From: Rhodoplanes sp963724735
GTDB taxonomy: Bacteria; Pseudomonadota; Alphaproteobacteria; Rhizobiales; Xanthobacteraceae
Length of the DNA stretch: 64,000 nucleotides
Direction: 5' to 3'
Assembly (NCBI GenBank): GCA_963724735.1
Contig: CAVRVX010000012.1
Location: forward strand, 1 to 64,000
Below, piece after piece: positions 47,014-56,042 of this stretch (positions are counted from its first letter, which is position 1; each line of letters begins with the position of its first letter). Below the pieces are notes generated by a model, which saw only the letters and a list, made by a program, of their open reading frames with translations, had not been told where the DNA came from and searched no databases. The position numbers and the translations under genes were made by a program.

Positions 47014-47187
47014 TCATGGCCTCGCTAGGAAGTGCGGCGGGAACGGCCGTTGGCGCCCCGGCGCTTCGCGCCGCTCGCGCAGCGCCTTCGCGATCAGCGC
47101 TCGCGCAACTTGACTCGGCTTCAGCGCGGCGAGCGCCAATTCGGCGGCGAGCGCGGCGGCGATGTCCTGGGGCAAGGTGACGAGCAT
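47014..47187 (-). CDS. ribbon-helix-helix (CopG/Arc-type) repressor-like protein, 57 aa
   Basis: ATG 47187 gives MLVTLPQDIAAALAAELALA, then ALKPSQVARALIAKALRERR and a Pro-rich tail ending FLARP. A short beta strand followed by two helices with KPSQVARALI is the RHH pattern. A longer frame overlaps it but is less protein-like. A perfect 16-bp palindrome 60 bases upstream (47247-47262) is a fitting operator, so this is likely an autoregulated first gene of the operon. Confidence 0.6.
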   Translation of the reverse strand: MLVTLPQDIAAALAAELALAALKPSQVARALIAKALRERREAPGRQRPFPPHFLARP

Positions 47188-47246
47188 TCGGACTTTGGTG
47201 TTCGATTTGAATCATGTCGACTTCTAGACGAACAGTCACAAACATG

Positions 47247-47277
47247 CAACGTTATAACGTTGCGGTTTCGCCGCAAC
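47247..47277. promoter_or_regulatory. 16-bp palindrome and adjoining hairpin between divergent genes
   Basis: CAACGTTATAACGTTG at 47247-47262 is a perfect palindrome. It runs into GTTGCGGTTTCGCCGCAAC (47259-47277), a 7-bp stem with 5-base loop. The site lies between the RHH operon (minus) and a small plus-strand gene starting at 47296, a typical place for a repressor operator. Confidence 0.65.
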
Positions 47278-47295
47278 CCGATAAGTTCCCCCCCC

Positions 47296-47609
47296 ATGCC
47301 CAAGACGCGAAACGATCCGCCAGTTCGCCGCGAGGCACGACGTTCGATGATGACCCGTCAGCAACTGGAAGCTCGCCGGTTATGTCGTGAACGCCGCCGA
47401 CGGACACATCGATAGTGCAGACGAGCGAACGCTAGGGCTCGCGTCAGCGGCCGGGCCGTCTATCGGGGCGGTCGGGCGCGCGGACCGTGCGGAGCGACGG
47501 GGCCGCAGCGGTCGCTCTCGCGGAGCTAAGCGAGGCGTTACACCGCGATGCCGAGCGGGGGATGGAGTGGCTTCTGGCCGTGGTGTTCCCCGCGTTCCCC
47601 ACCGAGTAA
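47296..47609 (+). pseudogene. small basic protein, frameshifted
   Basis: ATG 47296 gives MPKTRNDPPVRREARRSMMT and RQQLEARRLCRE; the end, AAVALAELSEALHRDAERGM then EWLLAVVFPAFPTE, is in another frame. The two parts look like one ~100-residue protein with at least one indel between. Unknown family; divergent from the RHH operon. Confidence 0.4.
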
Positions 47610-47975
47610 ACCGACCGCGGCGGGGCGTTGACAGGGCGATGGGTTCTCGGTGATGCTTCCTTCCGATGAACCTGGGCCTTGGGGGTTCGGCGCTAAATAA
47701 AACCAGTATTTTCAAGCACATATTTGCCTGCGTGCATGCTCGAGTGCACCCTCGTGTGCCAATCCGACGCCAGAGAAGTACCTTTTTGCAAACAAACTCA
47801 ATGACGAGCGCCATCGCCTCCGGAGCAATCACTTCGACCACTGCCCCGGCTCCCCGGCGTGTGTGACAATCGCCGCGGACTAACTCGTGCTGACACGCGC
47901 CTAGCGCCGTCGAGCACCGCTGGAAACGGTAGCGCTGACTCACTGACACCGCAACGCTGTTCAGGAGCGCCCACG
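47610..47975. other. no recognisable gene
   Basis: No convincing frame on either strand in this 366-base gap. Confidence 0.4.
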
Positions 47976-48276
47976 ATGCCCAATCCATCCCTTAGCACGT
48001 ACTTTTTGCTCGCCTTCATCACTCACGCTGCTAGCGCTGGAGTGCGTCTCCGCCGAGCCGCCCTTGCGACGAGTCGCCGTCGACCCCTGGACTGCTACGT
48101 GAACGGCGCCGAGGTTAGCGCCCGCTATCCGAATTCAGCCATGCCGAGGTGCTCGCGGCGCGGCTGCGCACATCGGCGCCGGCGACGCGCTGCTCGCCGC
48201 CATCGTCCCGGTGCGCTGCGCCGACTTCCCCGTCATGGTTAGCGGCCATTGCCTCGCGCGTCGCGGAGCCCCGGCA
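47976..48276 (+). pseudogene. small secreted protein, frameshifted
   Basis: ATG 47976 with AGGAG eight bases upstream: MPNPSLSTYFLLAFIT, then in another frame LLALECVSAEPPLRR, forming a signal peptide, and further on DALLAAIVPVRCADFPVMVS in a third frame. Ends close to the next start at 48277. Unknown family. Confidence 0.4.
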
Positions 48277-48639
48277 ATGACCATCCTCGCCCCGCTCGCC
48301 TATAATTGTCGCCCTAGCGCTGGCTGCCGCGGCGGCTAACGCCGCCGCCAGCGACTACATGCCCTCGGCGATGATCTTTGGCGATTGGTGCATCGTCCGC
48401 GAGCGGCAAGACGACGCAGGTCTATCGCCGTGGGAAATGTCACGGCCCCGACGATTGGCTCACCGTCCGCCGGGACGGCTTCCACGCGCACGAGACCGAC
48501 TGCGCCCTCGTCGCCGCCGCGGGGACGCCTATCTGGCTTTCCGCTGCTATTCCGACGAGGAGCGAACAACGCTGCCGTGGTCCCTAATCGACCGATGGCG
48601 GCTTGTCGCGCCGGCCGCTTGGTCATCGACAAGCGCTAG
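48277..48639 (+). pseudogene. small secreted protein, three frameshifts
   Basis: ATG 48277 (MTILAPLA), then in successive frames IIVALALAAAANAAASDYMP (signal peptide) with SAMIFGDWCIVRERQDDA, QVYRRGKCHGPDDWLTVRRD with GFHAHETDCALVAAAG, and DAYLAFRCYSDEERTTLPWS. A ~115-residue periplasmic protein with Cys residues would result if the indels were removed. No family recognised. Confidence 0.45.
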
Positions 48640-48755
48640 GTCGCTTTAAGGGATTTGGCGGGGTGTTCGCCACGGCGGCCATCCGCTGGGCTTCCTTGAA
48701 CAAGGAAGCCGGCTGCGCCTTCCCTTCTCCTTCATCGGCCGGCCGTTGGTTCCAT

Positions 48756-48952
48756 GGTCCACCCCTAAAGGGGGTGGACCTCATGGACCCTTGCCAATAC
48801 GGCGAGGTCCATGGACCCTATTTGGACCCTTCGTGGACCTTCGCCTAAGTCCTTGCCACCATTGCGCAATGTTAGGTCCAACCCCTTGGACCCAAGCCGC
48901 TCAAATCGCGGCCAAAAGAGTTAGGTCCAAAGTTAGGTCCAAGTTGGGTCCA
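48756..48952. repeat. 12-copy GGTCCA/TGGACC iteron cluster
   Basis: GGTCCA or its complement starts at 48756, 48775, 48784, 48806, 48812, 48823, 48834, 48875, 48887, 48924, 48936 and 48947. Three of the last sites share TTAGGTCCAA. The first two form a hairpin with 10-bp arms (48756-48780), and 48806-48817 is a 12-bp palindrome. The cluster lies at the 3' end of the RepA-like ATPase gene. Placement and density fit a replication origin. Confidence 0.85.
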
Positions 48953-50124
48953 AGCCCTCATCGGCAAGCCGGTAGATTCCGTCTGCGCACGCCCTCCCGT
49001 CCTTCACCAGTGCATCGCGGATGCGCTTGAAGGTCGTCTTGGCTATCCTCGACTTGTCGAGCCATTGCGTGTGGCTGGCGCCACGCTCGAAGGTCGCCAG
49101 CGCCTCTAAGGCCTTATCCTCGAATAGCGATGGCCTATCCTCAGCCTTCACCACCTTCACGCTCGTCACCGCCAGCGTCTTGATTGGCTTGCCGCGCCGG
49201 TCCATTCCGGCGTCCATCTGCGTCCAGCTCGACGAAGAACGGTCCCGGCTCCGCATCGTCCTTCATCTTCCGGCGCTATAGTTCGAAGTCCTTCTTTGAC
49301 CACTCCGCTCGGTCTCAAACATGAAATCGGAGCCGCCGCGCAGCGCGCTGTGTCCGCGCTCCCACTCGCCGTTCTTAGTCGCGTGATGCAGCGCGAGAAT
49401 GGTCGCGCCGAGCGCGTCCCTCATGCGGGTCATATGCGCGACGGCTAGCGACATGTCTTCCGCTCCCTCGTCGGTCCCCGGCATCGCGCGCGCCAGCGTA
49501 TCGATGACGACCAGCTCGGGCCGGATTCCCTCGCGCTTGAGCTTCGCCACGGCGCATCGACCGAGCCGCGCTCCCGCAAATCGAACGCTCCCATCTTCAC
49601 GAACATGATGCGGCCGGCGCCTTCGCGAATGCCATGGCGTTGCCGAAACGCCGCAACGCGCTTCTTCAATCCGCTCAGTCCTTCGCCGGCGACGTAGACG
49701 ACATCGCCGGCGGCGCTCACGCGGTGGCCGAAGAAGTCGGCTGCGCTCGCGAGGCAAACCGACATCGCGATGGCGACGAACGATTTGAAGGTCTGCGATT
49801 GACCGAACGCCACACCGATTGAATGGGCGGGGATGAAGACGTCAATCGAGGTCGGGCAGCGCGGCCAGCTGCGCCTCGGTCAGGAATTCAAGCTCTTGGC
49901 CCGCATGCGCCGGGCGATGACGACATGTCGACGTCGGCGGGCGAGATGTCGTGTCGTTTCGCCACAAGGTGCTTGGCTCGCATGTAAGCGAGCGTGTCCG
50001 GATCCATCGCCGCCAGCTCGTCGATTTCGTCGCTGGGAATCGCACGCGCGGCGCCACGGCCGTGAGACGACCCGGCGCCTTCGGAGACGGACGGGATAAC
50101 GACGGCGCGTACTGCTTTCGTCAT
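48933..50124 (-). pseudogene. RepA-like/AAA_25 hexameric ATPase, several frameshifts
   Basis: Coding begins MTKAVRAVVIPSVSEGAGSS and ELAAMDPDTLAYMRAKHLVA, shifts to ELEFLTEAQLAALPDLD, then to SIGVAFGQSQTFKSFVAIAM with a RepA-type Walker A (GQSQTFKS) and GDVVYVAGEGLSGLKKRVAA. A further shift leads to IRPELVVIDTLARAMPGTDE (Walker B) and GATILALHHATKNGEWERGH, and another to EALATFERGASHTQWLDKSR at the C-terminus. This matches plasmid RepA/phage helicase-type ATPases found with PrimPol primases. At least four indels break it. Confidence 0.7.
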
Positions 50125-50201
50125 CGTTGGTTGGCATATTATTATTCTCCATGATGGTCGGAATCCAACGGTTTGCGGCCAGGGCATTCCATCGGGTTTA
50201 T

Positions 50202-51132
50202 TTAGCTGGCGGCTTCGGCCGCCAGCGCTCCGGTCCTCATAGCTGCAGCTCCATCTTTCCCGCTTAGCCGCTCATATGCGGGAGTGACGTGCGGCGCCAC
50301 TCCGGGTCGGCGAGTTGCGCCAATCGGACGAGCGTTCCCATGCGGATGGATGACATTCGCCACGGCGTTCCATTGGCGGACGACGGCGGCCGGGTCGTAC
50401 TTGTCCGACGTCCGCGACCAACGGTCGAACCATCTGAAGCCGGCGTCGCCGAACTCCATCCGCAGGACCGCGGCGACCCGCCACCAGACGGCGTCGTCGT
50501 CGGCCGGGATGACCATCAGCGCCGCGACCGCGCAGCTCGCCGCGACGAGGTCGAGGCCGCGTCCATTTCTTTGTTCAAGATGTATCGGTCGGTCCCTTAG
50601 CGGCCGCCTTATCGGTCGGTCCCTGGCTATTTTTGAACAAAGGAACTGACGCCGGCCACGGGGGGAGCTGATGCAGCATCGACAGCAGGTCCGGCCCCAT
50701 CCACGCGCGGCCGTCACCCGGCGGCAGGATGACCGCGCCGCCTTCGCCGCGGACGTCGACGCCGCTCCCAACCGCATCCTGCGAGCAACGCACGCGGCCG
50801 GCTTCATCGGCGAAGAACAAGTGCCGTCCGCCGCTCGGCGTCAACGCGATGACCGGCGTCAGCTCGCGCCAATTCGGCACGGCGAGGAAGCCGTCGCGGC
50901 CACCCTTGCGGTCGAGGTCGAGCACGGCGATTCCGGACGCGCGTCCGGTCCGTAGTGAAATCGATGCGTCCGGCCAACGGCGCCACCATTCGGCGACGCG
51001 CGGGCCGACGCAGGTCGCGTCGAGATGACCGTGACGCGTGAGGGGACGTTTGTCCCGCGTGGGGAAGATAGGTAACGCGCGGCATGCATAGGCCAGCGCT
51101 GCGGCCTTGCTTCCGTCATCGGTGGCTGGCAT
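50202..51132 (-). pseudogene. PrimPol primase/polymerase with PriCT-2-like C-terminus, one frameshift
   Basis: ATG 51132 gives MPATDDGSKAAALAYACRAL, then PIFPTRDKRPLTRHGHLDAT and IAVLDLDRKGGRDGFLAVPN, the bifunctional primase-polymerase N-terminal domain with DLD as catalytic acidic pair and SGGRHLFF as the His strand. After a PTD-containing linker the frame shifts near 50600 into LDLVAASCAVAALMVIPADD and DAGFRWFDRWSRTSDKYDPA, a PriCT-2-like domain. The gene would prime replication of the element. In the 51133-51562 stretch upstream no convincing gene was found. Confidence 0.7.
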
Positions 51133-51562
51133 GGCGAGGCTAGTCCCAGCGCGCCAGCGTCGAGCCGCCGAGCGCGTCCAGACCGCGCGCCGCAGGCGTT
51201 CCACGGCGAGCAGGGCGAGGTACTCCGAGCCGATGTTCAGCGGCGGCGGCTCGCCGACCGGCACGCGCATCCGAGGCCGACGCTGGCGGAACAGCCGCTG
51301 GCCTCGACGATGCCTCGCGTCTTCTGGGTGACGATGGGAACGCGCCACGGTCCGACCCGGCGGGGCTTCGACCAGCCAGCAATCGCGGTCGTGGGGGCTG
51401 TGTTGACCGTGGTGGTCGTGGGATTGCGCCGGCGCGTGGCGCCGGCTAGTGTGAGTGCGCGTAAGCATGACGTCCAAAGTCCCTATGGTTCGGGGTTTCG
51501 TCGGCTCCGGGTCGAATGAAGTGCGAAGGCCCCCTGCTGCCGCCGGGGGCCTTTTCGCGTTG
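51133..51562. other. no recognisable gene
   Basis: Several GC-rich overlapping frames without family resemblance. One minus-strand frame (PPPLNIGSEYLALLAVERLR) is in phase with the primase and might be its N-terminal extension or a separate small gene. Confidence 0.35.
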
Positions 51563-51766
51563 TTAGGCCGCGGTCGGCTCGCCGAGACGCAGCACGTCGC
51601 CGAGGCGCATGCCGCGCCGGCGCGGACTCACGGTCAGGATCTTGTCGGGGAACCTGCGCTTGAGGGTGTCGACTGAGACACCGCTCAACTCTGCCGCCTG
51701 CGACAGGCTGACAATCCGGCGCATCTCGACGAACTCCGAAAGATTAATCCTATTGACGATGGGCAT
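51563..51766 (-). CDS. AlpA-like excisionase/HTH regulator, 67 aa
   Basis: ATG 51766 with GGGAG nine bases upstream. MRRIVSLSQAAELSGVSVDT and LKRRFPDKILTVSPRRRGMR form a MerR-like helix-turn-helix with wing, as in AlpA and Xis proteins of prophages and satellites. It lies between the integrase and the primase on the same strand, the usual place for a small excision or control protein. Intact. Confidence 0.75.
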   Translation of the reverse strand: MPIVNRINLSEFVEMRRIVSLSQAAELSGVSVDTLKRRFPDKILTVSPRRRGMRLGDVLRLGEPTAA

Positions 51767-51767
51767 T

Positions 51768-51801
51768 GGTTGAACTCCCGCTGAGGTTGAACTCCCGCTG
51801 A
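51768..51801. repeat. tandem 17-bp repeat over the AlpA ribosome-binding site
   Basis: GGTTGAACTCCCGCTGA occurs twice head to tail at 51768-51784 and 51785-51801. On the coding strand each copy contains the GGGAG that serves as ribosome-binding site for the AlpA-like gene. Confidence 0.8.
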
Positions 51802-51964
51802 TGCGCGCCTATGCGCGCTGCTGATGGGGGGAACGTGCGGGGGGGGGAACTCGCTGGCGTCAAGACGTTGCTGAGCGAATACTTAGAAATATTGGCGCAA
51901 GTTGTATTGTTGTATTATTTGACATTTGGACAATACTTGAGTTAGCGGCAATTAGCGCGGACTT

Positions 51965-53095
51965 AGCGCGCTCGCCAAACGCTCGGCCCACGCCTCCAGC
52001 GCCTTCTTCACATCTCCGTGATAGGCGGCTCTATTATAGATGCCAGCGACGCCGGCCTTGTCCCACTAACGTGATTCAAGAGCGCCTCGACGACGTGTGG
52101 CGCAACGCCAAGCTCGGCCATGTGCGTCGCGACGCTGCGGCGAAGGTCGTGAACCATCCAATGCGGCGAGCGTCCCGTATGCGCGCGTCAAACCTTTCCT
52201 TGCATCTCGACCAGCCGGAGAATGGCCGGCCGATGTCGCGACCAAAGACGAACGCTCGCCGCGCGGCTGGGCATCGATGATAGCGCGTGCCGCCGGCGCC
52301 AAGGGGATGACATGGCGCCGGTTGTTCTTCGTCCGGCCGACGGCAGCACGATATCGCCGTCGCCAACCTCGGACCACGCAATCCGCCGATCTCGTTCGCG
52401 CGCTGACCGGTGAAAATCAACAGTCGGATGATTCGGCCGTAGTCGTCATCGTCGTCGAGCGCGTTCCAAATCCTCTACAGTTCGTCGAGCGACAGCACGC
52501 GGTCGCGCGAACGCTCCGGGCGCCGTCCGGTCCCGACAACAGGATTCTGCTCGGCCAAGCCCTCGCGGATGCACCACGCGAAGAATGCCGCTAGTGTGCG
52601 CGCGTCCGGTTTGCGGCGACGTCGCCGCTCGCGGCGGCCACCGCGGCCATCCTCGCGGCAACGGCGCGCCGAGTGACGCTGGCGAGCTGTAGGCCGTGCA
52701 GTTGACGGCAATGCTTCTGCAGGTGCCGCGCAACCTCGTCATAGCTGCCGGGTTTCAAGCGGCTTTGCTGATAGGGCAGATAGAGCCTGAGCGCAGCGCC
52801 CATGGTCTCGGCAGCACGCGCACGGCTCTCGGCTTTCGCCGGCCGGGTCGCGGCCAGGCGCACCATCGCTTGCAGCTCGCTGGCAGCTTGCGCGCCTGCG
52901 TAGCCGATAGCGCCCCCAGCGAGCCGAGCGTCATGCGGCGAAACTGTGAGCCGAGCTTGTAGTGATAGACCCAGCGCGAACCGCCGCTGGCCCGCAGGCG
53001 AAGCCCGAAGCCGCCAACTCGTCATCAAAGAAGATTGCCTCGGTTTTACCGGGCGGCAGCATCAAGGTGGCAATCGTGACCTGTGTGAGCTTCAT
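51965..53095 (-). pseudogene. tyrosine recombinase (tRNA-type integrase), many frameshifts
   Basis: ATG 53095 gives MKLTQVTIATLMLPPGKTEA. In changing frames the minus strand encodes SGGSRWVYHYKLGSQFRRMT, a SAM-like core-binding domain (ALRLYLPYQQSRLKPGSYDE), then IRLLIFTGQRANEIGGLR (box I Arg), WMVHDLRRSVATHMAELGVA (HxLRR) and a VVEALLNHVSGT region with YNRAAYH (Tyr). A stop codon follows LSLDEL. Architecture and residues are those of integrases that insert into tRNA genes. With six or so indels it is inactive as written. It lies 140 bases from the tRNA-Arg half. Confidence 0.8.
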
Positions 53096-53233
53096 CGCAG
53101 CCCAGGAAGACTATAGGAAGATGCCTTATGCGTCCTATGCGTCTATTAAGCTGACGGTATGAGACAGGAAACCTCTATGCGTCAAGGACTATGCGGCCTC
53201 GTGCGTTCTTGTGCACATCCGCAGGGCGGCTAT

Positions 53234-53278
53234 CTTCTAAGCTGACGGTCGCAGGTTCAATTCCTGCCGGGGTCGCCA
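53234..53278 (+). tRNA. 3' half of tRNA-Arg(TCT): attachment-site remnant
   Basis: From the anticodon loop CTTCTAA (anticodon TCT) through the T-arm GCAGG-TTCAATT-CCTGC to CGGGGTC, discriminator G and encoded CCA at 53276-53278. Upstream sequence does not pair as the 5' half of the anticodon stem, D-arm or acceptor, so only the 3' half is present. Integrases of tRNA type recombine within this portion. The intact tRNA would be at the other end of the element, outside the window. Confidence 0.8.
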
Positions 53279-53415
53279 GTGATATCAAGACCTTAAGTTT
53301 GATTGCAAGGCGAGGCTGAACTGGCAATTAAGCATCAGGGTAACGTATCGGGTAACATTCCAGAGCGCGTGGCTTCGGCTTCATCATCTTGGCGAATGGT
53401 TGCCCGGCCTTCCGC

Positions 53416-53781
53416 TCAATGCGAGAAGCTCCCCGCAGCTGGAGCTTCCGGCCACAAGGTTCGAAGCTGGACCCCAGGGTCTGCCTGGGAGCGAGCGGGT
53501 GTCGGCTCGGCCGGTCTCGGTTCTGCAGGCGTGACCGCATCGAGGCTCTGCGGCTTGATCGCGGTCGCATGCCTCAAACGCTGCGGCTTGTGAGCCAGCT
53601 TCTTTGCCTTCCCTAAGAGCTTGGTTTTCGGCGGAATGCTCTGTGCCGGCCTTGGCTCAGGTTCGGCAGAGAAGCTCTCGGCGCTGGCTTCGCCAAGACG
53701 CTCGGTCGAACTGCATCCTGCGAGAGCTACGCTGGCAAATAGACCCAGCAATACGATTGCCTCCCAAGCATGGCTGCGCAT
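53416..53781 (-). CDS. small lipoprotein, 121 aa
   Basis: ATG 53781 opens MRSHAWEAIVLLGLFASVAL followed by AGCSS, a type II signal peptide with lipobox LAGC. The mature part is Pro/Ala/Lys-rich (AEPEPRPAQSIPPKTKLLGK) and lacks a recognised domain, so the protein is probably a short anchored spacer or a truncated lipoprotein. Membrane-anchored in the periplasm. Confidence 0.6.
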   Translation of the reverse strand: MRSHAWEAIVLLGLFASVALAGCSSTERLGEASAESFSAEPEPRPAQSIPPKTKLLGKAKKLAHKPQRLRHATAIKPQSLDAVTPAEPRPAEPTPARSQADPGVQLRTLWPEAPAAGSFSH

Positions 53782-53892
53782 GTTCCTACGCCTGTTCTCG
53801 ACAAAAAACCCGACGCTTTGAGCGCCGGGGGCAAGTCAAAACTCAACGTAGGGCACACTCAAGCCTAATCGCTGTTCTTGGTTGATCGTTCG

Positions 53893-54180
53893 TTAAGGAT
53901 TGTCCTTAAAAAGTCGGGTGGCAACCAAGTTGCTCCGGGGCTGCTTCACGAAGCCAGCCGCGGCGCTGACCTTGACCGAGCCCGCATCAACGGCCGCGGA
54001 GACCTCGGGGACGCCGTCGTCGATCACCTCGCGGGCGCGCTGAACACTGTGCCGACCGACGTTGAGCATCGCAGCGGCGTCGTCTTGGGACATTGCGCCA
54101 ATTGGCGCATTTTTCTGACGGCCGACCAGCTCCCAGTGAATGCCCATTCGCATCAGTAAAGCGCATGCTTGGTCATCCTC
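53893..54180 (-). pseudogene. ParB/plasmid-type HTH protein fragment
   Basis: GAMSQDDAAAMLNVGRHSVQ and RAREVIDDGVPEVSAAVDAG, then SVKVSAAAGFVKQP. The helix-turn-helix followed by GVPEL...V..G.V.VSAAA is found in ParB-like and phage regulators. No start codon fits and the frame runs from the start of the TPP-enzyme gene on the other strand; it is a truncated relic. Confidence 0.55.
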
Positions 54181-54304
54181 ATGAAAGGCAGCGATAAGCA
54201 AGGGCACTTTGCTGTTCTGCTTCCGCCTGCGTTCGCGCCACGCGACAGACACCGCGCGGTCGGCTATCAAGCGCAGATCCAAAAGGTTCAATCCGAGCCG
54301 CGCC

Positions 54305-55933
54305 ATGCCCCTGATGACGACTGCGGAGGCGACGGTCGCCTCGCTGCTCGCGCACGACATTTGCACCGTCTACGCCCTGCCGGGCGTACACAACGATCAT
54401 CTGCTCGACGCGCTGTTCAAGGCGTCGGACCGCATCCGCGTGGTCCATACCCGCCACGAGCAGGGCGCAGCCTTGATGGCGCTGGGCGCGGCGCTGGCGA
54501 CCGGCCGGCCGCAGGTTTATGCGGTGGTGCCGGGACCCGGCCTCCTCAACACCGGGACGGCCCTGCTTACGGCCTATTCGATGAACGCGCCGGTGCTCGC
54601 CCTGATCGGCCAGATCCCGGACGCCGACATTGGGCGCGGGCTCGGCCATTTGCACGAAATACGCGATCAGGCCGGCATCCTCTCGCGTCTCGTTGACTTT
54701 TCCGCCCGCATTCGTTCGCCCGCCGCAGCGTCTGGCCTGGTCGCCCAGGCCTTGCACGCGATGGCGAGCGGCCGCCCCGGCCCTGCCGCGCTGGAATGCG
54801 CCATGGACCTCTGGGGACAGAGTGGGCCCGTCGAGCTCGTCCCTCCCTTGATCCGCACGGCCCCTGAGATAGACGAGGACACCGTGCTTGCCGCCGCGAA
54901 ACAACTCGGGGCAGCGAAGAATCCGATGATCGTGTGCGGCGGCGGCGCCCAAGACGCCTCCGAAGAGGTCACGCTGCTATCCGACATGCTGCAGGCGCCA
55001 GTCGTCGCCTATCGGCGCGGGCGCGGCGTGCTCGACAGCCGCAACCCGCTGAGCGTGACGTTGCCGCTCGGCCGCGAGCTCTGGGGCGAGGCCGACGCAG
55101 TGCTTGCGGTCGGCACGCGGCTGCTGATGCAGTTCCGCCAATGGGGCGTCGATGACGATCTCGCGATCATCCGCGTTGACGCCGATCCGGAGGAGCCGGC
55201 GCGCTTCCGCCCGCCCGCGGTCGCCTTGATCGGCGACGCCGCGCCCATCCTGCGGCGGCTCATCGACCTCTTGCCCGCGCACAACGCCAAGCGCGCCTCC
55301 CGCCGCGACGAGATGATGGAGCGGCAGGCGCGTTGGGCCACGCGGCTGCAAAAGCTCGCGCCGCAGCTTGCCTTTCTCGACGCCATCCGCAGGGAGCTGC
55401 CGGAGAATGGCCTATTCGTCGACGAGGTGACCCAGCTCGGCTTCGTCGCGCGCATTGCGATGCCCATTTATCGGCCGCGCACCTTTCTCTCGCCCGGCTA
55501 TCAGGACCCGCTCGGCTGGGGGTTTGCGACCGCGCTCGGAGCAAAGGACGCCCGCCGCGACACGCCGGTCGTGTCCATCAACGGCGACGGCGGCTTTCTC
55601 TACACGGCGAACGAACTTGCCACCGCCGTGCTCCATCGCATCCCGCTGGTCGCGATCGTGTTCGCGGACGGCTCGTTCGGCAACGTGCGCCGCATCCAGG
55701 AGGAGCGCTTCGGTAACCGGCTGATCGCCTGCGACCTTGCGAATCCGGATTTCGTGCGCTTCGCGGACAGCTTCGGAGCCGCCGCCGAGCGCGCGCGAAC
55801 CCCGGACGAACTGCGCACGGCGCTCGCCCGCGGCTTTGCCCGCACCGATGGTCCGACCGTCATCGACGTGCCGGTCGGACCGTTCCCAAGCCCCTGGGAG
55901 TTCATCCATATGCCGCGGGTGCGTGGAGGTTAA
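54305..55933 (+). CDS. thiamine-diphosphate-dependent enzyme (acetolactate synthase-like), 542 aa
   Basis: The start is placed at ATG 54305 (MPLMTTAEATVASLLAHDIC), which aligns with the family start; earlier starts add unlike sequence. Three domains follow: the PYR domain with catalytic Glu in THHEQG-like RHEQGAALMALG (about residue 52), a central Rossmann domain (PMIVCGGGAQDASEEVTLLS), and the PP domain with NGDGGFLYTANELATAVLHR and FADGSFGN as ThDP/Mg site. It decarboxylates a 2-oxo acid, as acetolactate synthase, benzoylformate decarboxylase or oxalyl-CoA-type enzymes do; the substrate is not evident. Intact. It lies 110 bases ahead of the metal ATPase gene, same strand. Confidence 0.85.
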   Translation: MPLMTTAEATVASLLAHDICTVYALPGVHNDHLLDALFKASDRIRVVHTRHEQGAALMALGAALATGRPQVYAVVPGPGLLNTGTALLTAYSMNAPVLALIGQIPDADIGRGLGHLHEIRDQAGILSRLVDFSARIRSPAAASGLVAQALHAMASGRPGPAALECAMDLWGQSGPVELVPPLIRTAPEIDEDTVLAAAKQLGAAKNPMIVCGGGAQDASEEVTLLSDMLQAPVVAYRRGRGVLDSRNPLSVTLPLGRELWGEADAVLAVGTRLLMQFRQWGVDDDLAIIRVDADPEEPARFRPPAVALIGDAAPILRRLIDLLPAHNAKRASRRDEMMERQARWATRLQKLAPQLAFLDAIRRELPENGLFVDEVTQLGFVARIAMPIYRPRTFLSPGYQDPLGWGFATALGAKDARRDTPVVSINGDGGFLYTANELATAVLHRIPLVAIVFADGSFGNVRRIQEERFGNRLIACDLANPDFVRFADSFGAAAERARTPDELRTALARGFARTDGPTVIDVPVGPFPSPWEFIHMPRVRGG

Positions 55934-56042
55934 GCTGCAACTCGTTCGCATAAGCTTATGCGCGAACACGGGAATCTCCTGAGTTTCCCTCCTTCCCGGT
56001 CGGTGCTAGCGCTCTTCAACCAACCTCGGTCTGGGGGCGGCG

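Noticed and set aside
53188..53278. Complete tRNA-Arg gene
   Set aside because: Only the 3' half from the anticodon loop onward folds; no matching acceptor 5' strand or D-arm was found.
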